Positions 22,529 through 35,263 of a stretch of DNA of 64,000 nucleotides are shown piece by piece (position 1 is the first letter of the stretch; every line of letters begins with the position of its first letter). The notes under the pieces are model-generated. The model worked only from the letters and a program-made list of their open reading frames with translations. It had not been told where the DNA came from and did no database searches. The DNA lies in the NCBI GenBank assembly GCA_019925795.1, contig CM034312.1, positions 84,633,528 through 84,697,527 of the forward strand. Reading direction: 5' to 3'. The translations under genes were made by a program, and so were the position numbers. The stretch is from Dendrobium chrysotoxum. Its lineage: Eukaryota; Streptophyta; Magnoliopsida; Asparagales; Orchidaceae.

Positions 22529-25500
22529 GTAAGTCCCTGTCGATGTTTTGCTGCTTTGAAGTGAACTGGTATTGTTTTGTGAAGTCAAAAGTTTATTATC
22601 TTAGCATTTTACTAAAATTCAGTACACTCAGAGATAAAGAAACTAATTGGAAAATCTCAAAAAGGAATAACATGAGGTATTGCCCAATTGAAATGATTTT
22701 AGTAGTATACATTGTTAGTTACAAATGGTGCTCTTTCATAGGGGAAAATATTGATATACTATAATAGACATAAATTGTATAGAATGTATTTTGTGCGTTA
22801 AATTTGGAAGAGCCTTGTGGCATGGGAACTGCCTTAAAAATCATTTGCCCCATGTTTGATCGTTGTCCTTTGATAAGAGGAAATTAGAGACCATTAAGCC
22901 CTAAATCTTGATATTGACATCGAAAGTCAAAGTTCATGTCAAAAACGTGCATCAACATTATAGGTGATTGGTTCGTCGATGCTTTTGGTGTTGGTGAGCA
23001 ACAAGGTCAATTGGCATCGAAGTAGTCGGAGGACTATAGTCGAACGATGGTTATTGGAGGATCATAGCCAGGCCATGGGCGACGGTGGACAAAAGACTGT
23101 AATCAGGTGATGGTGGCTAGAGTAATGCAATAGGGAGATTGTGAGCAGAGAACCATAATTGGTTGATGTTAGTTGAAGGATCTTAGTTGGGTGAAGGTAG
23201 TCGAGAAACCTCATTTGAGTGAATGTGGTCGAGAGATCTTATTTGGATGGTGGTAATAGGGGGATCATAGTCTGATGATAGTGATCAGGGGGCTTAGTCA
23301 AGAGAGGATGGTCTAGGCATCGTAGTTAGGTGATTGTCGTCAGAATATCATAGTTGGGAGATGGCGGGTGTAGGATCGAAGTTGGGCAAAATGGTCAGAC
23401 GATAGTGCTTGGAGGATCATAGTCGACTGATGGTTATCGGAATATTGTAGTCGGACAATGGTAGTCAGATCGTAGCTGGGTGAAGATAGTTGAAAGGTTA
23501 GTCAGACGACGATGGTCGAGTATCATAATTAGGTAACGGTGGTGATGAGGACATACGACCGTGGAAGGTTTATCAAAGAAGAGTCCGAAGATCTACGACC
23601 ATGATTATATCACCTTATTTTTGAGTTATTATTTTGTATTTGATTTATTTATGCACTTTTTTATTTTTACCCTCACTTGAGAGACTAAGCTCATGTGACC
23701 CCAGGGGGCACTTTTGTCTTTTGACTTGTTATTGTATTTTGGCTATTTATAGCCCCCTCCTCTTCTTTTTGAGGGATGATGAATATGATGATTAAAATTT
23801 TCTGCAATTATGTTCTTGGAGAGTTGAGAGAGCTCTTGAGAGAATTGAAAGTCCCTAGGTGAGGGCAAAATACTACCCATCAGCCGCAGGAAGCGTCCGA
23901 GCTCGTGGTCCTCTTCCTCCGTCAATTTCTTCTCCCTCTTCCTCCTAGCCGCCGCCCCCCATCTTCCCCTTACACCCTTGGTCGAAACCCCTCCCCACAC
24001 CCAAACCCTAGTGGACCATAAATTCCCCTCTCCCCTCCTAGCCGCCGACCCAAGGCCCTAAACTCCTAGTTGCCGACCCTAAACCCTACCCCTCCTCCAA
24101 GCCGCCGGCCACATCACCCCCTCCCTTGGCTCCAAATTTCAAATCCCTAAATTGATGCTTTTCGTTTATAATGCATTTTAAATTAGGAAGGTTTTTAAAT
24201 TCAGATTCCAATCTATTTGAATTTAATTTTTTTTCTAAAATAGGATGAGTTATATTAGGAAAGTCTCTCCAATCAAGGCCGTTTAAATTTGAATTTAAAT
24301 TAGAGAGATAATGTGTATTCTCTTTCTTAATTTAAATTGGCTTAGATTGACAACTTATGTAAGTCCCTTAATTCCCTCCAATCTTCTTTAAAGCATGTGG
24401 GCCCTCCTCTTCCCCTCTTGGTCGTCCCCCCTCTCTCTCTCTCATCTAATTATTAGGCCTATTAAAGCTCCCTAGTCAATCCATCAATTCCCAATTACTT
24501 CCTCCCTTTAAGGCTGAAATTAATTTCATAATTTTGAATTTGTTTCCCTCCCTTATTCAAAATCAAAAAAATCTGGAATTAAAATTCCCCTTCCCCTCCT
24601 CCCTATGGCCAGCCACCATCCCCATCCCATCCCCTCCCACTTTAATTAATCTTTCTAACTCCCCCCTCCTAAACATTGATTACTATAGGATTTCCACCTC
24701 ACAAAGGTTGCTGTCCCGTATCCCACAAACAACCAACTTGCTGTCGAGAAATTTCAGCAAGGCCGCCCTGCTGTCCTGCTATCCGAAAGATCTCCCTTTG
24801 CTATCCAGAAGCTCCAGCACCCCATAGTTTACTGTCTACTCATGAATGGCCGATCCGGAGCTTGATCACGGCTTCATATTTGACGATCAAGGATTAATTG
24901 ACATTCACCGATCTCTTTTCTTCGACTTAGATCTTGAGAACGACCACTCCGTCAAAGAATACGTGGAACGAATCCTCTTCTCCATTGCAACCGCTATTGA
25001 TTAACGACAACCTCCTGTTTAGTTGTAACTCTCTTCCATATCCTGATGAAGGTGAACTCTCTCCCGAATCTTATTTCTTCTAAGTCTTCCTCAATTGTGG
25101 CATCATGAAGTTTATGCAAGCTTTCTCCGCCTAACCAATTATTAAGAGTGTGAGTGAGGGATCTTAATAGTGACTAGTCTAACTGTTAATCTAGGGGTTT
25201 TCTTTAAAAACCTCCACGTGATGTAAAGCTTGATTTGAATTGGTTATTTTGTGCTCCTAACAATTATCATGTAATCAATTGCCTAAGCTAATCATTTCTT
25301 TATTGTTTTCAATCTTTCATTTAAATCGTTAGAAGTTGAATAATTGTTATTACTCTTTATCAAGCATGTAATTTCATAATTAAACATCAACCTACGCATA
25401 TAGTTCTACATCAGGTGGTCGAAGGGCTATAATTAAGTGATGATAGTCGAACAATGTAGTCGTGTGATGGTGGTCAGATGACTGTAGTTAGGTGAAAGTG

Positions 25501-28500
25501 GTCAGAGGATGGAAGTTGGGCGATAATAGTCAAAATATTGTTGTCGGACAATGAGGTTCGAAGGACCATAGTTGGGTGATGGTGAATAGAGTACCATAGT
25601 TGGATGATGGTGGTTTGAGGACTATAGTTGAGTGACGGTGGTTGAAAGATCGTCTAACTATGATAATATATTCACCATCGTCTAAGTATGGTTGGTAGTC
25701 GGGTGCAATGGTTGGGCAACTATAGTCAAGTGACGGTGGCTAGAGGATCACGTTCGGGCATTAGTGGTTGGAGTATTGTTGTTGAGCGATGATAGTTGGA
25801 GGATCGCAGTCAGGTGAGGGTGTTAGATGACTGTTAGTCTGGTGATGGTGATCGAGGACCGTAGTTCAGAGACAGTTATCATAGGATTGTAGTCAGGCGA
25901 GGTGGTTGGGTGATGGTAGTCGGAGGATTATAATCAAGTAATGGTGGTCGTTTGATCGTAGTTAGATGACAGCTATAGGAAGACAATAGTCGGCGATCAG
26001 AGGATCTGTGCTTGACATTGGTGGTCTGATGGTAGTGGTTGGACGATGATGGTCCGATGGTACAAGTCGGATGACGATGGGCCGATGACAATAATTGGAT
26101 AATGGTGATTCGACGGAGCTTTAGGATTTTGTGGGCTTAAAAAATTCGCGCACCGGCCTCTTTGTGGATCCCCCTTTTTTCGGGTCATCGAGGAGAGTTT
26201 TAACATTTAAGTTCGGAGGCAAATTTTCAGAAGTCAGATTGGGTTTTGAATAAGACATTACTTAGAGATTTCACCCATATTTTATGAGGAATTTATGATA
26301 TGTTCAGGTTTCCATAGGCGCAAGCCCCTATAGTTAATTACCCCTCCCTATAACGAGAACTTTCGATTAAGGCTAGTCATCAAACATATATATAGTATCC
26401 GGCGTAAAGTAGCAACAGAGTTTAGGTATTTGAAAATTTAATATTTAAAATTAATAATTCATCACCTCATACTTAAAGCAGATGGTGGGGGGAGTGATGA
26501 TAGACCCAATCAAGATCTCATGATTCCGTCGTCCAGGGTCATCATGGTCCCTATACTACTTAGTCTGAAGAGATTATCGACCCAACCTGACATATGAATC
26601 CTTGTCGACATCCATGGGTTGCTTCATCTAAGGATATTTTGTAGACATTGGGTGAATATTTGCCTAAGGGAACATATTTGAATCCACCTTAACTAACAGA
26701 GGGCTTTGTGCCCTATTGGTCATATTCTATTGATTCATTACTCAATGATTTGATGCCATTGGGGAACATACAGGCTCTGACCATGACCGTAATTTAACGA
26801 TTTCATTTTATGGCAAAACCATCTGGTTAAAGGGTCTCGGTCATAATCATTTATCTGTGGTGTCATTTGGCGGCGAAATCACCGGTTAGAGGACACATGC
26901 CATGCCCTTACTGGCAAGAGATAAATTAAGAATAAATCAGTGATATTCTCGACCAAACATTTGCTTTTTATGAGCTGAAGTGATTTTCAAGCTTGTCCAC
27001 CTTGACAAACTATTGCAGATGGTGGATATGTATTTTGCTTTAAGTGTTTAGGTTTTTTATTTTAATTTTAAATATTTTAGGTTTTGTTGGTCTTTTGAGT
27101 TTTGAATTTTTCATGGGAATTTGAGACATTTTTAAACACTTAGGGTCCCCTCCGGTTGAGATTTTTTATCAACACAACTATCATCGGGGTACTTATAGAC
27201 AATTCCATTTTTATCTACTTGCCGACAAATAATCGCGTTCGTCGTCAGCTTATGCATTAATTAGTGAATTTTTCTAACAATAGACCTTGAAGGCCTAATA
27301 TAAACATGTAAAATAAATATCTCGGTCGATGCTGCGACTGTGTATTTGTTTAGCTGTTCGAGCCGTGTTAACTCCTATCTATCCATATAGAAGGATCGGG
27401 CCTAATCTTAAATTATTTCTTAACTCGCGTAGTATTTTCAGATGTCACGCGTATGCATACATTACGCTCGTCGGGACCCATACGTGTATATACTTTTGTA
27501 TACATTTTGTAAGATGTATTTGTATGACAGTTATATGTATGCAGTGCAATATGTGTATATGACACATCTGCATATTCACGTACATAATTATACTTTCATA
27601 TGCATGTTATCATACTCACACGTGTATTCATATATCTGCATGTATATGTGTTTGTTAATACATGCATTTACATATTGCTTGATATTTGACATGTTGCATG
27701 TTAGCTTGATGTAGTAGTAGATGATTTGCATACATAACATGTTTGTATAATGATACAATGCTTTTGTATAGTGCATGATATGTTTGCATGTTAGCATAAC
27801 GCGTCGCTGCTGTACAGTACATTTTACACGTTATGCAGTGTACTTGCGTAATGTATTTTGTATGTTGTAGTGTATATGTGCATGGTGCATTTTGCATGTT
27901 AATGCAATGTGTCGCCAGAGCGTGATGCATTTTGTATATTGGATGATGTATTTGTATGATGCCCCTGCATATTGCAAATATAAGCATGTTGTGAATGTGT
28001 CGATACGCTTTTCAATGCATGAGGGGGGTGTTTTTACAATGATCAATTGCACAGATGACTGTAGTTGAGAAATGCACTGTGTTTCATTTGGGAATTTTTT
28101 AACGCCTTCTGTCCGCTTGTATACATGTTGCAGATCCGATGGCGTAATTTAGCAGCACGTTGAATTTCATATGTTGTGCATCGACAATGTAGTTTTGCTC
28201 ATTTTTTCTTCTGTAAGCCGTCATTTTCTTCAGAATTCAGCCTGCGAGAGTATACTTCATCCTGTAAACAAGCTGTGCTATGTGTCAGGGTGGGCTCCTA
28301 CCTGTCGCTCGCAAGTAAGCTGATATTTGGTGTGACAGCCTGGCGCTGTAAATTTGCTGTCTTAGTTTACCAGTGGCCCACGATTTTTACTACAAATTCC
28401 CTGCTTCTATTTACAAGTGAATTGTAGCGTTGCACATGGGTCATTTGCTATTTTATGCAGGTAGATTGTCGTACACTAATGAATCTTTTGCAGCTACCTG

Positions 28501-31500
28501 TAAATGTTTGCATTTGTCATGACCTTTTTGCATTTACTGGTAGATGATGAATTTTCCATAACGACACGTAGGTGTCTGCATTTACTGCATATTGATAGCC
28601 TCTGGTTGCGAGGGATTGATGTATTTGACTTCCATTGAGTAATTATTGACTACAAGGGCGCTATAACATTCATTGCTTGTTGCTGATTATCAGCTGTAGA
28701 CATGCTATTGTGCATATGATAAATCTTTCATCATTGCCGATAGGTGCTCGTATTCATTCATATATCAACTTCTATTGTTCGCAAAGGACCCCTCATCTTT
28801 GCAATATGGGTCCTTGCAATATATTTGTTGATGCTGTTTGCAGGTATCTGCATTCATTACAATTTATTGTCTTGAATTGTAGACGATGCTTGCATGCATC
28901 ATAATTTTCTTATCTCGTCGTATGCATCAAATCATGTTCATTGCACATTGATCCCTTCTGCTTATATGGAATTGCTATGCCTGCTTGAAATCGAATTGTT
29001 ATTGACGATATAGATGTCACTGCATTCATTATGCACTCTTCATGTTCTACTCATGAACATCCCTTGTAATCAAATTACATGTTCGTATTGATTGTCGCCT
29101 GTGGGTAAGACGTAGGAACTTTATTCACCACAAGTCATTGCTTGCAGGTAGGCTACTATGTGTTCATTTTCTAGTTAACCGACATTGATAGCAAGGAGGC
29201 GATCTCCCTTACAATTCCCTTGCTTCACTTATAGGCATACTACATTCATTGCCTATGACCACTAGCAAATCATCATCTTCACTACATGCCTCTTATTGTC
29301 TACCTCTAGACAATTTATTGCACGCGTTTTTGATCATTCATTGCATTGCTTGATGATTCATGACATGAGTGATAACACTATCATTATTGCTAGTTAGCAT
29401 TGGCACTTGAATTGATATAACCATCATGAATAAATTGTAGCATTCATTAAAGACTTCATATTGTGGATTACAAGCAAGTTATGTTTAAGGTTCTTTGTCC
29501 GGCATAAACTCTACGTTCGTTCATTTACGCTTAATTAAAAATTTTGTTATTTTGCACATTATGATTTCATCTTTAAGCATCATGTCCGATTTCCTGTGAT
29601 TGTTCAAGTTTTGTTTCCTACCATTCATTAATTTGCAAGTTAAGTTCCGTCATTTTGTTTAAATCAGGTCCTCTGTTTTACTGAAAATTTCGGCAGCCTC
29701 CTGGCGTCTCCCATGTTTAGTAGAAATTCGGAGAGCTGGGCCCTTCCCACTATGCTACGAAGAGCTTGTATGGTAGGTCTCGGGCGACACCGTGGCCGTG
29801 GTTTTTTTCAATCCCACCACATTACAAAGAGTATTTATGGGTCTTCGAGGTACCTATTTGAAAACACAAATTTTCCCCGCAGGCATGACGGCACATACAT
29901 GGATATTTAGGATTGCCCCCGCCATGCTATGAAGAATGTGCAGGGCCTACCTTCCTCGTCGCAAGCGCCACATCGGGCTCCCCCTACCACGCTACGAAGA
30001 GCGTGTATAGGTGGTCCCTCGATACGCCGCGAGCGCCGAAAGCGGGATTTGAAGATTTTATGTTAGGAGACATTTATACCTGAGTGAGCGACGATGATGA
30101 TAGCGACGGTGTCTAGGGCGCGAGGATCGAGTAAGTCACAGAAATTTCTTTTCTTTTTTTGGATTCTCCTTTTCTTTTTTTTAATCTCTTTTTTTTCTTT
30201 TTGTTGAATCTTTCTTTTTTTTCAATAAAACTAACACTAATACTAATAATAATAAGAATATTAATATTAATATTAATAATATTAATGGAAGATAAGGGTG
30301 ATCGAGTTTGAGATTAGAATAGGGAGAGGATGTTCGGCTAATTGAAGGGATTCAATTAGGCTGTGCGTGTGGGAGGGGAGGTGACGGGTCTGATGTAAAA
30401 GTCGGAGGAGGAGATTGGGTTTGGGATGCTGTTGCTGGGGTGAGGTGAAGTTCAAAGGAGTCTCGATCGTAGAAGCCTGGATTGAAGAAGCTTGGCGCAG
30501 CAGAGATCGAGTCAGAGAGGAATCAGGTAGGGGATTTACGGCTTTGGAGTTCGGAGGGGCTCGGCGGTGGAGTTCACGGCTTCTAGAGAGCAGGAATCGG
30601 GAGTTGAAGAGGCTTGGAGAGGATTTGGTTTGGGCTGTGGGTTTGATCGAGGCTTGTGGTGGCTGGGTTGGCGGATTGAGGTCGGAATAGGTAGAAGGCT
30701 GGATCGACAGTGAGGATTGCGAGAGGTAGCAGCTGTGAGCGTGTGGAAGCAGGATCAAGGGGTGAGGGAAGCTACGACTATGGGAATCAAAGGTCTCGGC
30801 AGGTTCGGTTGTTGTTGAAGATGGAGGTGAGATCTTGCGGCTGGGCCTGGCCGAGAGGAAGAGATGAGATGTTGGCGTCAAGCTTGGATCTTTGAACAGG
30901 AGATGCGAGTAGGGTTGGTATAGTGGATAGCTGTGGTTTTCGGAGTTTGGTAGAGAGGAGACGAGAGAGAGCTTGCGAGCGGGAGAAAATGCGGGAGAGT
31001 AGAGGTGGAAGCTGAAGGCTTCGTTTCATTCTTGTTTTGTTAACGCGATAGAGTGAACGACCGTGTGATTTGAGCAGGATATTCGGGGCATAGAGATGGG
31101 GCAGTTCGACGCTGTTTGCAGGGGATGGGACGACGACTACACAGGATTTGAGCAGGCTGCGGCAGAGGTATATTTTTCTTTTTTTTTCAATTTTTAGTGG
31201 AGGTCAACAGATTTTTCAAGCCTCTGTGCTATGCTGGATCTCGAGCCAAGGGTTAAACTCTCCCTTAATGTAAAGAGTGGAGGCCTATTTATTGAATGTT
31301 TAGAGTGACATGCTTCATAAGTATAGTAAAAATCGAACACTCCTTCATATGACATTTATTGATTCCTTCAATCATATGTCATTTTTTAAGAAATTAAGTA
31401 CCTTAATGATGACTGAAAGAGAGGATTCTGGACTTATTGGATTCATCTCATTGAGACGTTTGATTTGACTATAGCATGTGAAATTTGTAGATTATTTGTT

Positions 31501-34500
31501 CCGCCAATAAATATATAATGTTTCACAATTTCTATTTACATTTTGAGTACTCGATTGGGCTCATTTGAAGCTGGTTTAGATGTCTATTGAAGTCGACGGG
31601 TTCATCTCATTGGGACGTTTAGCTTGACCATAAGGTTGCTGATATCAGAGTTCAGATTGTCTCGAATTTAATTTCAGAAATTTTCAATTAAAAAATTCAT
31701 CAAGATTTGTGTTTGATCAACTTGATTTTTGATGACGCATCAAGTATTAGCCTACAAACGCAGTAGAGTTTCTTTGAGTTTAGTTTGTGAAGTTTTTACT
31801 TATTTTCTATTCTATGGAAAACCATAATTTTTATCTTCCAGTCTTTAGAAGAGCTTATTTACACTCATCATCAACTTCTCGAGATCCTTCTTATTATATC
31901 TTCTAATTAACTCTTGTACTAGGTGCTGCAAAATTGTTTTGCTTCTTTCATACTGTTGGAAGGTTGTCGCCCCAAATTTTAGATAGAATTATTTCTTAAA
32001 CGGTCTAAATATGTCTTAGTTTTTGAGTTACATGGAGAGGTGTTTGCTTTTTCTAATTTTATTTTTTGTTATTTCATAAGTTTGGTATTGGTGTAATCTT
32101 AGTGTTAGGATCTAATGTATGTTTTGAATTTACTTTTTGCATTGTAGTTGTGAATCAAACAAAATCTAACTATATTGGAGCTTTGTCTTTTGTTCAGTAT
32201 GAATTTGAATTGTTATATGTATTCTACTTGATTCTTATCTATGTTATATATTTGACCCATTTGAACCCCTCTACTTGTAGAGAATTTATAGTTTAGGTTT
32301 GAACAAAGTTTCTTCAAGAACTTATGTAACCCTAGGTTTTATCATGTTCGCATTATGAGCATCATTAGCCCTACTACCCTAGCTATTTAGGTCTTGCTTA
32401 GGGAATCCTCAATCTCCGTTTATTCCTATCAAGTTTTGTACGAGGTGCTAAATTGATTCTGTAATTTTTTTGCATTGAATATCTCCATTATGAATCCTCA
32501 AATTCCATTTGAGTTGCGCCCATGAATCCTTTTTTAACATTTTTGTTGAATGCAAAATGATAAGTCTACTCCATTTTTTGATAGTTGTTTCACAATCCAG
32601 CCATGTTACTTTAGCTCTTATCCTTTTTTTTCTTAATATTCTGACACTAATTTTGTCAAGTTGCGCTATTAGAGCATCTTCTGTCATTTGTTGTAAATAT
32701 TCTATCTAATCCTACTTTTTACTATCATATATTTGATAGATGTTGCTACTCTCAAAGGCTATAGAATTATTTTATAGTTTACCTCACCTAATTATTCCTA
32801 CTTATCCACCTTAACATTTTTTGTTTCTGCCACATTCTACTTGACTAGTAAGTAGCAACTTATTTGTTTCATAACACATGGATTCATATGGCATAGATGA
32901 TCTGATTGCATTGATATAATTTGCCTTTAAATATCTTGAATATCACATATCAAATAGTACTTGTGAGCATTTCCTCATTTTAACCATCGATCTTTTAAGT
33001 CTAAATCTTATATCCTCAGCTATATTCACATAATTTACTATAATAGATCTGATTAATGTTATAATAGGCGTCACTTGATTTGTCTAATATTATTGAATGA
33101 TGATTGTCAATTTCATATAATACTAAAATTATGTGTTATTTATTCAAAATTTTGGGTACTAAGCTGAGGCCTTATCTTTAAAATTTTTTTCCTTGTTCTA
33201 TCTCTTCACTTCATAAAAGGTCTCACTTATTTATACTATATTTGTAAATATCATACAATAAGATGGCCCACCTAGAAATTTTTTTAATAAGAATCTCAAT
33301 AAACAATAATATGTACTTTAAATTTTAGGCACCATTGCATATATACCTTTTATAACTATAACTAATTTTAAGCCCGATTGCATTTATTTGTGTAATGTAT
33401 GTATATATTTGATGCATATGTTTTCTTTTTAATGCCCACTGTTATAGGAGAAACCAAGCGCATATTTCTAAGATCATTAAACACTATATGACGATTTTTT
33501 GTTGCTTTTATCTTTTACATTAATTTTCTTAAAACAAAATTGCCTCTATATTATATTTCTCAGGATCATTGCTCCTATATTATACATTAATTTTCTTGAA
33601 GAAAATTACCTCTATATTATATTTCCTAGGATAAAACTTAATTGATTCTCCAATACTTTTATAATCTTTCTAACCTGTGTGATATAACCTATCCTAAAAT
33701 GACATTGTTACACCATAAGTTATATTCTTGCATAAAAATAATCTTTAATGTCTCTTTGAATCTTAAAGATTGGTGTCAAAATGATTTTTATTAACATTAT
33801 TATTTTAGACTTTAGGACTTTGTTGTGATTTTAACAAAACTACTCCAATCTCTCCTATCATGTCTCTTGAGCTCTTAATATAATTTATTTGGACTTAATT
33901 TTTTTTTTTTACTATGCATCTCTTCTTTGAAGCTAATTAAGATTCTATTTTTCGTATCTAATTGTTTCACTTTTCTTCCTTAAAACCCACTTAAAATTTT
34001 TAATTATTATGAGTAATTCATTTATTATGTGATCTTTCTTTACAATAACATTAATTTGTGTGTTTATGCGCAACATATAGTCCTTTTCCTCTATGCTACT
34101 AAACTAGTACGATCGAGTTTGTACTTTTTTTGTTTTTTATTTGCAATTTTTATATGGTTTAATGCTTACTTCCTGTCCTCTACTTGTACCGCTCTAGTTG
34201 CTTTCACTTTTAGTGAAGGAATTAAAAAGGTGTAATATCTGTTATTTAATTAAACATAATTGAATAGTTTTATTAGCGTTTAATACAAAGTATGCGTTAG
34301 AAGGATTCCTGTATTTTTTATGATATTGTGATATTCAAAAGAAAAGTTAAGTTTATTGGAAAAGTAAATAGCTTTTAAGGCTTTTGGCATAGTTATGGGC
34401 AAGCTTAACTCTTTTCAATAGAATTTGAACCCTCATACTTGAAGCTTTCTTCCCAAGTAATCTATGGCATGGGAAATGGCGGTTTAATGCTTCAGGTCCA

Positions 34501-35174
34501 CTTATAAATAAGGGGCATTGATTCACCTCTTTGCGTTTAAGCTTCAAGTGTGTATACATATGCATAAAATAGTTATTTAATCAACCATATATAAACTACA
34601 TCTTGCACATACAAGTGAGGGTGTAAGCGTGCCAAGAAGGGACTGCGTCATATGGGAGAGAATGGGAACCAATAAGCTAAGAACTATGATAAACAATGTG
34701 GAAAAATAAATATTGTGCCTAATTATTGTGGTAAATGTTGAACCAAATAATGATATCATGAATTCAATAATAATAAAAAAAATGTTGAACCAAATAATGA
34801 AATTTGAACTAAGATTTTATAAGATGGTGGTAAGACTTGCAATGCTTTATGGTGCAGAATGTTGGCCATTAAAAAAAATCATAAATTTAAGTTAAGTGTT
34901 GTAGAGATGAGGATGCTTCAGTGGATGAGTTGCTTTATACTTAGAGACATAATATGAAATGATTATATATGTCAGAAGGTTGGAGTAGCTCCAGTGGCAG
35001 ATAAGATTAGAGAGAGTTGCTTTATATGGTTTGGTCACATTAAATGTCACCCTTCCGATGACCCTGTTAGAAGAGTAGATATATTTGAGCCGGCCTATGT
35101 TAAGAAAGGTAGAGTTAGACCTGTAATTTATCAACTAAGTCTTGAAATTAAAGAAAAAAAAAGATCTCAAAAAA

Positions 35175-35263
<89 letters not shown>

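Noticed and set aside
22280..22564. Longer exon-1 frame starting four codons upstream and running past 22528
   Set aside because: The upstream codon is TTG, not ATG; the family start is ATG at 22292, and the GTAAGT donor ends the exon at 22528.
27329..28052. Overlapping Cys/Tyr/His-rich frames
   Set aside because: Produced by TGCATGT/TTTGTAT quasi-repeats within the solo LTR; frames on both strands overlap and lack domains.
30282..31029. 199-codon reverse frame and overlapping forward frames
   Set aside because: They lie inside the 5.08-kb solo LTR's GC-rich block; Ser/Pro-rich translation looks compositional and opposite-strand frames are equally open.
32448..32709. Opposed short frames on both strands
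   Set aside because: Possible LINE debris was considered, but no residue pattern was convincing.
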